Below, in pieces: positions 9,845-18,829 of a DNA stretch of 64,000 nt. The stretch lies in assembly GCF_003427025.1 (NCBI RefSeq), contig NZ_QVAI01000001.1, positions 372,001 through 436,000 on the forward strand. Direction: 5' to 3'. The translations under genes and the position numbers were made by a program. Below the pieces are notes generated by a model that was not told where the DNA came from, made no database searches, and saw nothing but the letters and a program-made list of their open reading frames with translations. The DNA is from Jiangella endophytica. GTDB lineage: Bacteria > Actinomycetota > Actinomycetes > Jiangellales > Jiangellaceae. The stretch's first letter is position 1. Each line of letters opens with the position of its first letter.

Positions 9845-10575
9845 CCGACCGACGCCCGCTCACCGACGACGAACTGGCCGCGCTGCTGGCCGGCGGGGCC
9901 GACGTCGAGGACGCCGACCTCGCCGGACGCGACCTCACCGAGCTGCTGGAACCACCCGGTCCGGCGCCGCGGGTGTTCCGCCGCTGCGACCTCACCGAGG
10001 CGCGGCTGACCCGCGCCGCGCTGATCGGCGCGACGTTCGAGTCCTGCACCATGGACGGCGCCGGGTTCGGCCGCGCCGAACTCGACGGCTCGGTGTGGAA
10101 GGGCGGCGCGGCGCCGAAGGCCGACTTCTCCCGGGCCGACCTCTCCGACGCCACCTTCGAGGGTGTCGACCTCGCCAACACGACCTGGCGCGACACCCTG
10201 ATCGCGGGCACCGGGTTCACGGGCTGCCGCATGGTCGGTGCCCGGCTCGACGAGTCGCGGGGCCTCGGCGCCACGTTCAGGCGCTGCAACCTCATGCTGG
10301 CCGGGCTGTCCGGCATCAGCCTGCGCGGCCAGGAACTCGACGGCCTGCGCATGGACGACGCGGTGCTGGCCGCCGCCGACCTGCGCGACACCGTCTGGAC
10401 CGACTCGCGGCTGCGCGGCGTGGTGCTGCGGGGCGCCGAACTGGACGGCGCCGACCTGCGCGGCGCCGACCTCGGCGACTTCTCCTGGCAGGAGGCGCAC
10501 CTGCTGTCCGGCGCCACGATCTCCGCCGAGCAGGCCTCGCGGCTGCTCGCTCAGCTCGGCGTCGTCGTCGACTGA
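9841..10575 (+). CDS. Pentapeptide-repeat protein
   Basis: 244 residues. From about residue 48 on, it consists of A(D/N)LXX-type pentapeptide units (DLTEARLTRAALIGATF, ADFSRADLSDATF, GADLRGADLGDF) interrupted by short irregular stretches. These should form a right-handed quadrilateral beta-helix. Some members protect DNA gyrase by mimicking DNA (Qnr, MfpA), but nothing here specifies such a role. It is coupled to tsaE (GTGA), so it is probably co-expressed. Its last 25 bp overlap the 3' end of the converging Uma2 gene. Confidence 0.9.
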   Translation: MTDRRPLTDDELAALLAGGADVEDADLAGRDLTELLEPPGPAPRVFRRCDLTEARLTRAALIGATFESCTMDGAGFGRAELDGSVWKGGAAPKADFSRADLSDATFEGVDLANTTWRDTLIAGTGFTGCRMVGARLDESRGLGATFRRCNLMLAGLSGISLRGQELDGLRMDDAVLAAADLRDTVWTDSRLRGVVLRGAELDGADLRGADLGDFSWQEAHLLSGATISAEQASRLLAQLGVVVD

Positions 10576-11183
10576 CGGTCGTCCAGGGCGTTGACCATCG
10601 TCAGGTCGATCTCGACGGCGTACGGCACCGCGTGGACCATCCGGTTGTGATGAATGCCGGTGAGCCCGTAGGTCTTCGTCGCCGGATCGAGCCCGTACGT
10701 GTACACGACGGCCCGGCGGTCCTCGTTCTCGACCCGCCAGAAGTGCTTGATGCCGGCGGCGGCGTAGCGGCGCGGCAGCGTGTCGCGATCACGCTCGACG
10801 GAGTCGGCCGACACCACCTCGACCGCCAGCACCACGTCGGCGGGGTGGTAGAAGGCGAGCGGCTGTTCACGGTCGTGCGCCGTGGCCGAGACGACCAGGA
10901 CGTCGGGCTGCGGCACCTGGCGCACCGCCAGCCGCACGGCCATCGCGCGGTCGGCGCGCAGCTCCGGTGGCGCCTGCCGGGCGAGCTCGTCGAGGAGGAG
11001 CTCGGCGACACGCGCGTGCCAGTTCGTCTGCGGGCTCACGAAGACGAGGCTCCCGTCGATCAGCTGGGTGCGCTCCGGCAGTCCTTCGAGCTTCAGAAAC
11101 GTCTCGGCCGTGAACCCGCCGGGCGGGTAGACCCACGACGGCACCGGCTCGGCGGCCGGTGTGGACGTCGGTTCGACGGTCAT
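10551..11183 (-). CDS. Uma2-family (DUF820) predicted endonuclease
   Basis: 210 residues. Contains the PD-(D/E)XK-like core of the Uma2 family: VPQPDVLVVSA supplies the Asp, and LAVEVVSADSVERDRDTLPRRY supplies the Glu and following residues, with HFWRVENEDR after it. Members are abundant in actinobacteria and cyanobacteria and their physiological role is mostly unknown. The ATG at 11183 overlaps the stop of the upstream efflux gene by four bases (ATGA), so it is expressed from that promoter. Its 3' end overlaps the pentapeptide gene by 25 bp on the other strand. Confidence 0.88.
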   Translation of the reverse strand: MTVEPTSTPAAEPVPSWVYPPGGFTAETFLKLEGLPERTQLIDGSLVFVSPQTNWHARVAELLLDELARQAPPELRADRAMAVRLAVRQVPQPDVLVVSATAHDREQPLAFYHPADVVLAVEVVSADSVERDRDTLPRRYAAAGIKHFWRVENEDRRAVVYTYGLDPATKTYGLTGIHHNRMVHAVPYAVEIDLTMVNALDDRQSTTTPS

Positions 11184-12772
11184 CGGCGACCCCCCTTCGA
11201 CGATTCCGGGGTGGCGGCGACGCGGTCGGCCGCGGCCGCGTCCTCCTGGGCCGGGCGGTCGCCGGGATGGCGCAGCGCGACGACGAACGCGGCGGCGAGC
11301 GCCACGGCCATGGCGATCAGCACGGCGCGCATACCCAGCGCGAAGTCCCGGGCGACGGCGTCCTCGACCGCTCCGCGCACCGAGGCCGGCACCGAGCTCA
11401 GGTCGCGGCTGCCGCCGCCGCTGCTGGCGGCCTGCCGGGCCAGCTCGTCGGCGGAGTCCCTGCCCACGCCCAGGCCGACCAGCGAGGACGCGAACCGGTC
11501 GGTGAACACGTGCGTGGCCAGCGTCCCCAGCACCGCGAAGCCGAGCGCGGACCCGTAGTTGCGGATCGTCTGGTTGATGCCGGTGACCTCGCCGTACGAC
11601 GCGTCGTGGGTGCGGCTCACCGCGTCGGCGCTGGACGGGCCGAGGAGGAAACCGATCCCGGCGCCGGCCAGCAGCAGCGGATGGTGCTGGGCGCTGCCGT
11701 CCAGCGTCGTGACCTGGGTCGCCCACCAGACGTAGCCGGCGATGCCGACGACGCAGCCGAGCAGGATCGTCGGCTTCGCGCCCCGGGAGTCGAAGATGCG
11801 CCCGCCGACCTGCGCGGCGAGGAGGAAGCCGAGGAAGTACAGGAGCAACAGGGTGCTGGCGCCGGACGCGTCCAGGCCGAGTGACACCGCGGAATACACG
11901 CTGAGGAAGTAGGACACCGGGACGAACGCCACCATGGCGAGGAACAGCACGCCCGAGTCGACCCGGAAGCCGCGCTGGCGGAAGATGTCCAGGCGGATCA
12001 GCGGGGTCGGACGGCGCCGCTCGACGACGGCGAACAGCACCAGCAGCCCCGCCCCGACGACGATGCACGCCCAGGTCCGGACGTCGTCCCAGCCCCACGT
12101 GGTGGCCTCCGAGAACCCGATCACGCTCAGCGCCATGCCGGCGGCCACGAGGGCCGCGCCGGGCCAGTCGATCCGGCCGGGCCGGCGCTCCCCGGTGATC
12201 GGCGCCAGCACGATGGTGACCAGCGCCGCCGCCGCGACCGGCAGGTTGATCCAGAAGATCGTGCGCCACGACCATTCCAGCAGGTAGCTGCCCAGGATCG
12301 GACCCAACGCCGTGAACGCCCCGGTGAGGCCGAAGAACATCGCCATCGACCGGCCCCGCCGCTCGGGCGACGCGCTGCCGTAGATGATGGAGATGGCCGC
12401 GGGCAGCAGCACCGCCGCGAACACCCCCTGGGCGGTCCGTGCCGTGATCAGCCACGCCTCGGCCCAGGAGGTGTCCGGCGTGGCACCGCACAACGCCGAG
12501 GTGACGGCGAACCCGGCGACGCCGACCAGCACCATGCGCCGCCGTCCCCAGGCGTCGGCGACCCGCCCGCCCAGCGCGAACGTCGCGGCCAGCGCGACCA
12601 GGTAGGCGTTGATCACCCATTCGCCCTGGTTGCTGGTGAGGCCGAGATCGCGCTGCAGCTCCGGCGACGCGATCGCGACGATGGTCTGGTCGATGAACGA
12701 CATGGAGACGGCCAGGATCATCGACACCATGACGAGCGGCGCCATCCGGCCACCGCTGGACGAAGCGGTCAT
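11180..12772 (-). CDS. DHA2-family (EmrB/QacA-type) MFS drug efflux transporter
   Basis: 530 residues with about 14 predicted transmembrane segments, the DHA2 topology. Motif A-like GGRVADAWGRRRMVL follows TM2, and motif C-like GLTGAFTALGPILG is in TM5, the proton-antiporter signature. A non-membrane loop with AASSGGGSRD lies before the last segment. It should export toxic hydrophobic or cationic compounds in exchange for protons. No dedicated regulator is adjacent; it is divergent from tsaB across 82 bp. GAGG lies 9-12 bases before the ATG. Confidence 0.92.
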   Translation of the reverse strand: MTASSSGGRMAPLVMVSMILAVSMSFIDQTIVAIASPELQRDLGLTSNQGEWVINAYLVALAATFALGGRVADAWGRRRMVLVGVAGFAVTSALCGATPDTSWAEAWLITARTAQGVFAAVLLPAAISIIYGSASPERRGRSMAMFFGLTGAFTALGPILGSYLLEWSWRTIFWINLPVAAAALVTIVLAPITGERRPGRIDWPGAALVAAGMALSVIGFSEATTWGWDDVRTWACIVVGAGLLVLFAVVERRRPTPLIRLDIFRQRGFRVDSGVLFLAMVAFVPVSYFLSVYSAVSLGLDASGASTLLLLYFLGFLLAAQVGGRIFDSRGAKPTILLGCVVGIAGYVWWATQVTTLDGSAQHHPLLLAGAGIGFLLGPSSADAVSRTHDASYGEVTGINQTIRNYGSALGFAVLGTLATHVFTDRFASSLVGLGVGRDSADELARQAASSGGGSRDLSSVPASVRGAVEDAVARDFALGMRAVLIAMAVALAAAFVVALRHPGDRPAQEDAAAADRVAATPESSKGGRR

Positions 12773-12842
12773 GGGCCACCAGCCTCGGTCCGCCCGGCCG
12801 CGCGCAGGTCACCCGAACTGGGTGAGGTGGCCGGCGCGGGCG

Positions 12843-12848
12843 TAGGGT
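12843..12848 (+). promoter_or_regulatory. Predicted -10 of a leaderless tsaB transcript
   Basis: TAGGGT ends six bases before the tsaB GTG; no Shine-Dalgarno is present. This would give tsaB-rimI-tsaD its own promoter despite separation from tsaE. Confidence 0.5.
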
Positions 12849-12854
12849 GACCAG

Positions 12855-13502
12855 GTGCTGTTGCTCGCCCTGGACACGTCGACGCCCGCGGTGACCGTCG
12901 CCCTGCACGACGGCGAGCGGGTGCTGGCCGAGGCGACCACCGTCGACCCCCGCCGGCACACCGAGCTGCTGATGCCGTTGGTGACGTCCGTGCTGGCCGA
13001 GGCCGGCGTCGGACGCCGCGATCTCACCGAGCTGGCCGTCGGCGCCGGGCCGGGGCCGTTCACCGGCCTGCGAGTCGGCCTGGCGGCGGCGCGCACCATG
13101 GGCGCCGTCCTCGAGCTGCCGGTCCACGGCGTCTGCAGCCTCGACGTGCTCGCGTACGGCGTGCGGGCCACGAACCCGCCGGGTGAGCCGTTCGCCGTCG
13201 CCACCGACGCCCGTCGCCGCGAGGTCTACTGGGCCACGTACGACGCCGGCGGCGTTCGCACCGCCGGCCCCGACGTCGGCCCGGCCGCCGAACTCCCGGC
13301 GCGGCTGCCCGCCGCCGGAGCCGGCGCCCGGCTCTACCCCGACGCCTTCGCCCGTGCGCTCGACCCCGAGTACCCGTCCGCCGCGCAGCTCGCCGCGGCC
13401 GTCGCGACGCAGGCCGTCGAGATCCTCCCGCCCGACCCGCTCTACCTGCGCCGTCCCGACGCCACGCCGCCGAGCGCGCGGAAGAGCGTCCTCGCACGGT
13501 GA
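12855..13502 (+). CDS. tsaB: t6A synthesis scaffold protein TsaB
   Basis: 215 residues, ASKHA-fold. N-terminal LLLALDTSTPAVTVAL and GAGPGPFTGLRVGLAAARTM are the diagnostic TsaB motifs. It is the inactive paralogue and dimer partner of TsaD in threonylcarbamoyl transfer. The stop overlaps the GTG of rimI (GTGA). Confidence 0.96.
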   Translation: MLLLALDTSTPAVTVALHDGERVLAEATTVDPRRHTELLMPLVTSVLAEAGVGRRDLTELAVGAGPGPFTGLRVGLAAARTMGAVLELPVHGVCSLDVLAYGVRATNPPGEPFAVATDARRREVYWATYDAGGVRTAGPDVGPAAELPARLPAAGAGARLYPDAFARALDPEYPSAAQLAAAVATQAVEILPPDPLYLRRPDATPPSARKSVLAR

Positions 13503-13981
13503 CGGTCGTGCTGCGGCCGATGCGCGAGCAGGACCTCGACGTCGTCGTGCCGCTGGAACAGGAGCTGTTCGCCGGTGACCCGCCGTGGTCGGCGGAGCAG
13601 TTCCGCTCCGAGCTGTCCGGTGTCCCGGAGACCCGCTGGTACGTCGTCGCCGAGGCCGGCGACGAGGTCGTCGGCTATGCGGGACTGCAGGTGCCGGTCC
13701 TCGCCGGCGACCCCGCGGACGTCATGACCATCGCCGTCGCGCCCGCCCACCAGCGCGGCGGCGTCGGCACGGTCCTGATGACGGCGATGGAGGCCGAGGC
13801 CCGCCGCCGCGGCGCCGTCGAGCTGCTGCTCGACGTGCGGGCCGACAACGAGCCGGCGAAGACGTTCTACGCGCGGCACGGCTTCGAGCGGATCGCCGTG
13901 CGGCGCAAGTACTACGGCGGCGGCCGTGACGGACTGGTCCTGCGGAAGTGGCTGCGGGCCGCGGCGGAAGCGGAGCGATAA
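13499..13981 (+). CDS. rimI: Ribosomal-protein-alanine N-acetyltransferase RimI
   Basis: 160 residues, GNAT fold. AcCoA-binding [15 protein letters not shown] at ~80-94, then [21 protein letters not shown], the RimI hallmark. It is predicted to acetylate the N-terminus of ribosomal protein bS18, possibly with broader N-terminal substrates as in mycobacterial RimI. Its position between tsaB and tsaD is conserved in actinobacteria. It overlaps tsaB by four bases and ends eight bases before tsaD. Confidence 0.93.
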   Translation: MTVVLRPMREQDLDVVVPLEQELFAGDPPWSAEQFRSELSGVPETRWYVVAEAGDEVVGYAGLQVPVLAGDPADVMTIAVAPAHQRGGVGTVLMTAMEAEARRRGAVELLLDVRADNEPAKTFYARHGFERIAVRRKYYGGGRDGLVLRKWLRAAAEAER

Positions 13982-13989
13982 TCATCGGC

Positions 13990-15039
13990 GTGAGCGACCA
14001 GCCCCTGATCCTCGGCATCGAGACCTCCTGCGACGAGACCGGCGTCGGCCTGGTGCGCGGCACCACGCTGCTCGCCAACGCCGTCGCCAGTTCCGTCGAC
14101 GAGCACGTCCGCTTCGGTGGCGTCGTCCCGGAGGTGGCCAGCCGGGCGCACCTCGAGGCGATGGTGCCGACCCTGCGGCGCGCCCTCTCCGAGGCCGGGG
14201 TGGGCCTGGCCGACGTCGACGCGGTCGCCGTCACCGCTGGTCCAGGGCTGGCCGGTGCGCTGATGGTGGGGGTGTCCGCCGCCAAGGCGCTCGCCGTCGC
14301 GCTGGACAAGCCCCTCTTCGGCGTCAACCACCTGGTCGGGCACGTGGCGGCGGAGCAGCTCGAGAACGGCCCGCTGACCGAGCCGGTCGTCGCGCTGCTG
14401 GTGTCCGGCGGCCACACGGAGATCCTGCTGGTCGAGGACATCGCGACGTCGGCGACCCTGCTCGGCCAGACCCTCGACGACGCCGCCGGCGAGGCGTTCG
14501 ACAAGGTCGCCAGGCTGATCGGGCTGAAGTACCCGGGCGGGCCGAACATCCAGCGGGCCGCCCTCGAGGGCGACCCCGCGGCCATCCGGTTCCCGCGCGG
14601 CCTCACCAGCCGGCGCGACCTCGAGCGGCACCGCTACGACTTCTCCTTCTCCGGCCTCAAGACGGCGGTCGCCCGCTGGGTCGAGACCGCCGAACGCGAG
14701 GGCCGGGCGGTGCCGGTCGCCGACGTCGCGGCCGGCTTCCAGGAGGCCGTCGCCGACGTGCTCACCCGCAAGGCCGTGCTGGCCTGCCAGGAGCGTGGCA
14801 TCTCGACGATGGTCCTCGCCGGCGGCGTGGCGGCGAACGCCCGGCTGCGCGATCTCACCCGCGAGCGCTGCGCCGCGGCCGGCATCGAGCTGCGTCAGCC
14901 GCGCTTCTCGCTGTGCACCGACAACGGCGCCATGATCGCGGCCCTGGGCGCCGCCGTCGTCGAGCGCGACCTGCCTCCGTCGTCGCTGGACTTCGCCTCC
15001 GACTCCTCGCTCCCGGTCACCCAGGTGCTGGTGGGCTAG
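13990..15039 (+). CDS. tsaD: tRNA threonylcarbamoyladenosine transferase TsaD
   Basis: 349 residues. Catalytic subunit that moves the threonylcarbamoyl group onto A37. N-terminal [15 protein letters not shown], the metal-binding motif [12 protein letters not shown] and [12 protein letters not shown] are all intact, as is [15 protein letters not shown] 13990 is selected because GATAAT (13977-13982) ends seven bases upstream; an in-frame earlier start at 13948 lies inside rimI and adds a poor glycine-rich extension. The TAG stop shares four bases (CTAG, 15036-15039) with the stop of the converging HAD gene. Confidence 0.96.
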   Translation: MSDQPLILGIETSCDETGVGLVRGTTLLANAVASSVDEHVRFGGVVPEVASRAHLEAMVPTLRRALSEAGVGLADVDAVAVTAGPGLAGALMVGVSAAKALAVALDKPLFGVNHLVGHVAAEQLENGPLTEPVVALLVSGGHTEILLVEDIATSATLLGQTLDDAAGEAFDKVARLIGLKYPGGPNIQRAALEGDPAAIRFPRGLTSRRDLERHRYDFSFSGLKTAVARWVETAEREGRAVPVADVAAGFQEAVADVLTRKAVLACQERGISTMVLAGGVAANARLRDLTRERCAAAGIELRQPRFSLCTDNGAMIAALGAAVVERDLPPSSLDFASDSSLPVTQVLVG

Positions 15040-15683
15040 AGGTTGCGCAGGGCCGCCGGCAGCGCGGTGATGTCGTCGAGGACGGTGGTGGCGGTCGCGG
15101 CGACGACGGCCGGGTCGGGCGGGAAGTGCGGGTTCGGCACGGCGACGACCGTCATGCCGGCGGCATGGGCCGACCGCAGGCCGTTGGTGGAGTCCTCGAC
15201 GGCGGCGGCGCGCCGGGGATCGACGCCGAGGCGGCGGGCGGCCTCGAGGTAGACGTCCGGGGCGGGCTTGCCGGCGGCGACCTCCTCGCTGGACACCGCG
15301 ACCGGCACCAGGTCGGTGAGCCCGGCGAAGGACAGGAACGACGCGATCAGCACCGGCGGCGACGAGCTGGCGATGCCGACCGGCCCGCGGGCGGCCACCG
15401 CTCGGACGGCGTCGACGGCGCCGTCGATGACCGGCGGGGCGTCGGCGTAGCGGCGGGCCATCTCGTCGACGACCGCCTTCGCCACCTCGTCGGGCGTCAG
15501 CGCCGCCCCCAGCTCGTCGACGAGGTAGCGGGCCCACTCGGGCGTGCTCATGCCCTGCATCGCCCGTGTCGCCTCGTCGGTCCACGCCCCGCCGTACTCC
15601 GCGACGACCGCCCTGCGCACCTCGTCCCACGCCCGCTCGGAGTCGACCAGCACGCCGTCGAGGTCGAAGACCACCGCATCCAT
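15036..15683 (-). CDS. HAD-superfamily phosphatase (beta-phosphoglucomutase-like subfamily)
   Basis: 215 residues. Motif [14 protein letters not shown] at the N-terminus, motif II in VGIASSSP, motif III Lys in [18 protein letters not shown] and motif [18 protein letters not shown]. The helical cap lies after motif I, the subclass with beta-phosphoglucomutases and sugar-phosphate phosphatases. Substrate unassigned. The ATG at 15683 has TAGCGT (complement of 15691-15696) exactly seven bases upstream, suggesting a leaderless message, and rules against the longer frame from 15758. Confidence 0.9.
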   Translation of the reverse strand: MDAVVFDLDGVLVDSERAWDEVRRAVVAEYGGAWTDEATRAMQGMSTPEWARYLVDELGAALTPDEVAKAVVDEMARRYADAPPVIDGAVDAVRAVAARGPVGIASSSPPVLIASFLSFAGLTDLVPVAVSSEEVAAGKPAPDVYLEAARRLGVDPRRAAAVEDSTNGLRSAHAAGMTVVAVPNPHFPPDPAVVAATATTVLDDITALPAALRNL

Positions 15684-15829
15684 GCCCGCCACGCTATCGA
15701 GTCCGCGGCCCGCGCCCGCACCGCCGGCGAGCGGAGGTGTGTTCGGACGTGCAGACACCAGCGCCGACCATTGGCGTCGCCGTCAACACGCTCCAACGGA
15801 CCCACCCGCCCCGACGCGGCCGAGCGGGG

Positions 15830-17110
15830 TCAGCGGGGCTCCGGGATCAGCCAGAGACCGCCGCGGGGGCGCAGCGTGATCAGCGGGTCCAGCCGCAGCG
15901 GCCGGCCGGGGACGGGGCGCAGCCGCCACCGCCGAGCGACGGTCGCCAACCCCAGCACGGCCTCGGTCCAGGCGAACCCCTCGCCGATGCAGCGGCGCAG
16001 CCCTGCGCCGAACGGGAAGAACGCCCACCGCGGCCGGTCCCCGGCGTCACCCAGCCAGCGCGACGGGTCGAACGAGAACGGCTGCGGCCACCAGCGCGCG
16101 TCGTGGTGGACGACCCACTGCGGCAGCACGACGAGGTCGCCGGGCTCGATGACGTGAGAGCCGATCGGGTACTCGACGAGCGCCTGGCGGCCCATCATCC
16201 ACGACGGCGGGTAGAGCCGCAGCGCCTCGGACACGACGGCCCGGCACAGCGGCAGCCGGTCGACGTCATCGGGACCGGGCGAGCCGACGCCGTCGACCTC
16301 GGCGTGCACCGACGCCTGCACCGACGGGTGGACGGCGAGCAGGTGCAGCGCGAACGCCAGTGTGTTCGCCGTCGTCTCGTGGCCGGCCAGCAGCAGCGTC
16401 GTCGCCTCGTCGCGCAGTTCCTCGTCGGACAGGCGATCGGCGCCGAGCACCAGCGCGGACAGCAGGTCGCCGCCGTCGCGGCCGGACGACACGCGCTCGG
16501 CGACCACGGAGTCGACCAGGCCGTGCAGCCGCTTCCGCCCGCGCTGCAACCGCCGTAACGGCCCGACCGGCAGCCCCTGCAGCTTCTCGCTGAACGGCAG
16601 GAACGCCAGCTTGTACGCGCTCAGCAGGTCGGCCAGCGCCCCCTCGACGGTGCCGACGTCGACGGACGTGCCGAGCAGCGTCGTGCCGGCGGTGTCCAGC
16701 GTCATCCGGACCGTCGCCGCGTGCACGTCCAGCGGCTCCCGCGCCCGCCACCCGCCGGACACGGCCGCGGCCCGGTCGGCCATCACCGACGCGTACCCGG
16801 TGATGCGCCGCGAGTGGAACGCCGGCTGCACGAGGTCGCGGTGGTGACGGTGCACGTCGCCCTCGGCGGTCAGCAGGCCGTCGCCGAGGACGACGCGGGC
16901 GCGCTGCAGCACCATGCCCTTGCGGAAGGCGGCCGCGTCGGTCACCAGCACGGATCGGACGTGGTCGGGATGCGCCAGCTGCCACACCGGGAACGGGCCG
17001 AGCCGGAACCGGGCGACGTCGCCCTGGTCGCGGTGCGTCGACGCGACGAAGCGGAGCCGATCGGACTGGAACGCGAGCAGGTCTCCGACGACCGGCAGCG
17101 GGCGGCTCAT
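15830..17110 (-). CDS. Cytochrome P450
   Basis: 426 residues, soluble bacterial type. Heme-binding loop FPFGAGLRRCIGEGFA places the thiolate ligand near Cys374. The I-helix oxygen-activation motif is LLLAGHETTAN, the K-helix ExxR is in SEALRLYPPSWMMGR, and the C-helix has HRHHRDLVQPAFH. The overall pattern resembles the CYP4/CYP102-like bacterial branch, which often hydroxylates fatty acids or terpenoids; this is inferred and no substrate can be assigned. No ferredoxin gene is adjacent. TAGCGT (complement of 17118-17123) lies seven bases before the ATG. The 146-bp gap to the HAD gene downstream shows nothing notable. Confidence 0.95.
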   Translation of the reverse strand: MSRPLPVVGDLLAFQSDRLRFVASTHRDQGDVARFRLGPFPVWQLAHPDHVRSVLVTDAAAFRKGMVLQRARVVLGDGLLTAEGDVHRHHRDLVQPAFHSRRITGYASVMADRAAAVSGGWRAREPLDVHAATVRMTLDTAGTTLLGTSVDVGTVEGALADLLSAYKLAFLPFSEKLQGLPVGPLRRLQRGRKRLHGLVDSVVAERVSSGRDGGDLLSALVLGADRLSDEELRDEATTLLLAGHETTANTLAFALHLLAVHPSVQASVHAEVDGVGSPGPDDVDRLPLCRAVVSEALRLYPPSWMMGRQALVEYPIGSHVIEPGDLVVLPQWVVHHDARWWPQPFSFDPSRWLGDAGDRPRWAFFPFGAGLRRCIGEGFAWTEAVLGLATVARRWRLRPVPGRPLRLDPLITLRPRGGLWLIPEPR

Positions 17111-17193
17111 GCTCCCGACGCTACGAGTGACCCGACCCACGCCGCCACCCGTTCGCTCACGGGTCGGACGGCGGTCGTGGCAGACTGGCGGAA

Positions 17194-18822
17194 ATGCGGC
17201 GACTGCTCTTCCTCCTCGCCGGGGCGCTCCTGCTGGCCTCCTGTGGCGGCGGTGACGGCGACTCCGGCTCCGGCTCCGACGACGGCTCCCAGGCGACCGG
17301 CTCCGGCACGCCGACGACCACTCCGACGCCGTCGCCGACCCCCACGACCCCGCCGCCGCTGGCCTGGGGGCCCACCCAGGACGAGTACGACCAGGCCGCC
17401 GCGCTGGTCGCGGACATGCCGGTCGAGCGCCAGGCCGGCCAGGTCATCGTGGCCCGGTACGCGGGCCTGGAGCCGCCGGTCGGCCAGATCGAGGAGCTCG
17501 GCCTGGGCGGCGTCATCCTCATGGGCGACAACGTCGAGTCGCCGCAGCAGGTCACCGGCGCGACGGCCGCGATCCAGGAGGCCGGCGGCGACCGCGGCTA
17601 TCCCGTCCTCATCGGCATCGACCAGGAGGGCGGGACGGTCGCGCGCATCAAGGCGCCGGCGACGGAGTTCCCCGCCTACATGACGCTGGGGGCGTCCCGC
17701 GACACCGACCTGGCGGCGCAGGTCGCGCAGGCCAGCGGCGAGGAGCTGCGAGCGATGGGCCTGACCATGGTGTTCGCGCCCGACGCCGACGTCACGACGG
17801 GTCCGGACGATCCCACCATCGGCACCCGGTCGGCGTCGTCGGACCCGCAGGTCGTCGCCGAGACGATCCAGGCGTCGCTGCGCGGCTACGCGGCGTCCGG
17901 CATCCTCGCGGTGTCCAAGCACTTCCCGGGCCACGGCTCGGTGCCGGCCGACAGCCACGAGGAGCTGCCGGTGCAGACGGCGACCCTGGACGAGCTGCGG
18001 GCCCGCGACTTCGTCCCGTTCCAGGCGGCGGTCGAGGCCGGTGCCGAGGCGATCATGGTCGCCCACATAGACGTAGAGGCCGTCGATGCGGGCGTGCCGT
18101 CCTCGCTGTCGCCGACGGTGATCGGGCTGCTGCGCGACGAGCTCGGCTTCGACGGCCTCGTCGTCACCGACGCGCAGGACATGGCGGCGATCGGCGACGG
18201 CTACGGCTCCGGCGCCGCCGCGGTGAAGGCGCTCGCCGCCGGTGCCGACGTCGTGCTGATGCCGGCCGACGTCGGGTCGGCGCACACCGCGATCGTCGAC
18301 GCGGTGGCGAGCGGCGAGCTGCCCGCGGACCGGCTGGCCGAGGCCGCCATCCGCGGCGTCGCGCTGATGCTGCACGAGGCCGCCGGCCCGGCGCCCGACC
18401 CGGCCGCCGTCGGCTCGCACGAGGAGCTGTCCTACGAGGCGTCGCTGGGCGGGGTCACGGTCGTCGCCGGCGCCTGCGAGGGCCCGCTGGTCGACGGCGC
18501 CATCCGCGTCGTCGGCGGCGAGGAGGCCGACCGCGTCAGGTTCGACGAGGCCGCGGCGGCCGCCGGGCTCACGACCGACGCCAACGCGCCGACCACGGTG
18601 CGGCTGCTCGGCGGGACGGAGCCGGGCTCCGGCGACGTCGTGGTCGCGCTGGACCGCCCGTACGCGCTGGGCGCCAGCGACGCGCCCGTGAAGCTCGCGC
18701 TGTACGGACGGACACCCGGCGCGTTCCGCGCGCTGGCCGAGGTGCTGGCCGGCACCTCACCGGCCCGCGGCACCCTGCCGGTTCCGGTCGACGGCGCCGC
18801 CCAGCAGGGCTGCCCCGGCTGA
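17194..18822 (+). CDS. Lipoprotein glycoside hydrolase family 3, NagZ-like beta-N-acetylhexosaminidase
   Basis: 542 residues. Type II signal with lipobox LLAS-C (Cys near residue 17), then a Ser/Thr/Pro/Gly-rich linker to ~55, so the enzyme is tethered outside the membrane. The GH3 domain contains KHFPGHGSVPADSHEELP, the NagZ signature whose Asp-His pair is the acid/base, and VVTDAQDMAAI with the nucleophile Asp. It likely removes GlcNAc from muropeptide or chitin fragments. A smaller C-terminal region (~410-540) resembles a GH3 C-terminal domain. CAGACT ends seven bases before the ATG. It converges on the M20 gene with a 7-bp gap. Confidence 0.92.
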   Translation: MRRLLFLLAGALLLASCGGGDGDSGSGSDDGSQATGSGTPTTTPTPSPTPTTPPPLAWGPTQDEYDQAAALVADMPVERQAGQVIVARYAGLEPPVGQIEELGLGGVILMGDNVESPQQVTGATAAIQEAGGDRGYPVLIGIDQEGGTVARIKAPATEFPAYMTLGASRDTDLAAQVAQASGEELRAMGLTMVFAPDADVTTGPDDPTIGTRSASSDPQVVAETIQASLRGYAASGILAVSKHFPGHGSVPADSHEELPVQTATLDELRARDFVPFQAAVEAGAEAIMVAHIDVEAVDAGVPSSLSPTVIGLLRDELGFDGLVVTDAQDMAAIGDGYGSGAAAVKALAAGADVVLMPADVGSAHTAIVDAVASGELPADRLAEAAIRGVALMLHEAAGPAPDPAAVGSHEELSYEASLGGVTVVAGACEGPLVDGAIRVVGGEEADRVRFDEAAAAAGLTTDANAPTTVRLLGGTEPGSGDVVVALDRPYALGASDAPVKLALYGRTPGAFRALAEVLAGTSPARGTLPVPVDGAAQQGCPG

Positions 18823-18829
18823 GACGGCC

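Noticed and set aside
11184-13127. Upstream extension of the Uma2 frame through the efflux gene and into tsaB antisense
   Set aside because: The Uma2 start at 11183 overlaps the efflux stop in the normal ATGA manner; the upstream part is the efflux gene read in another frame.
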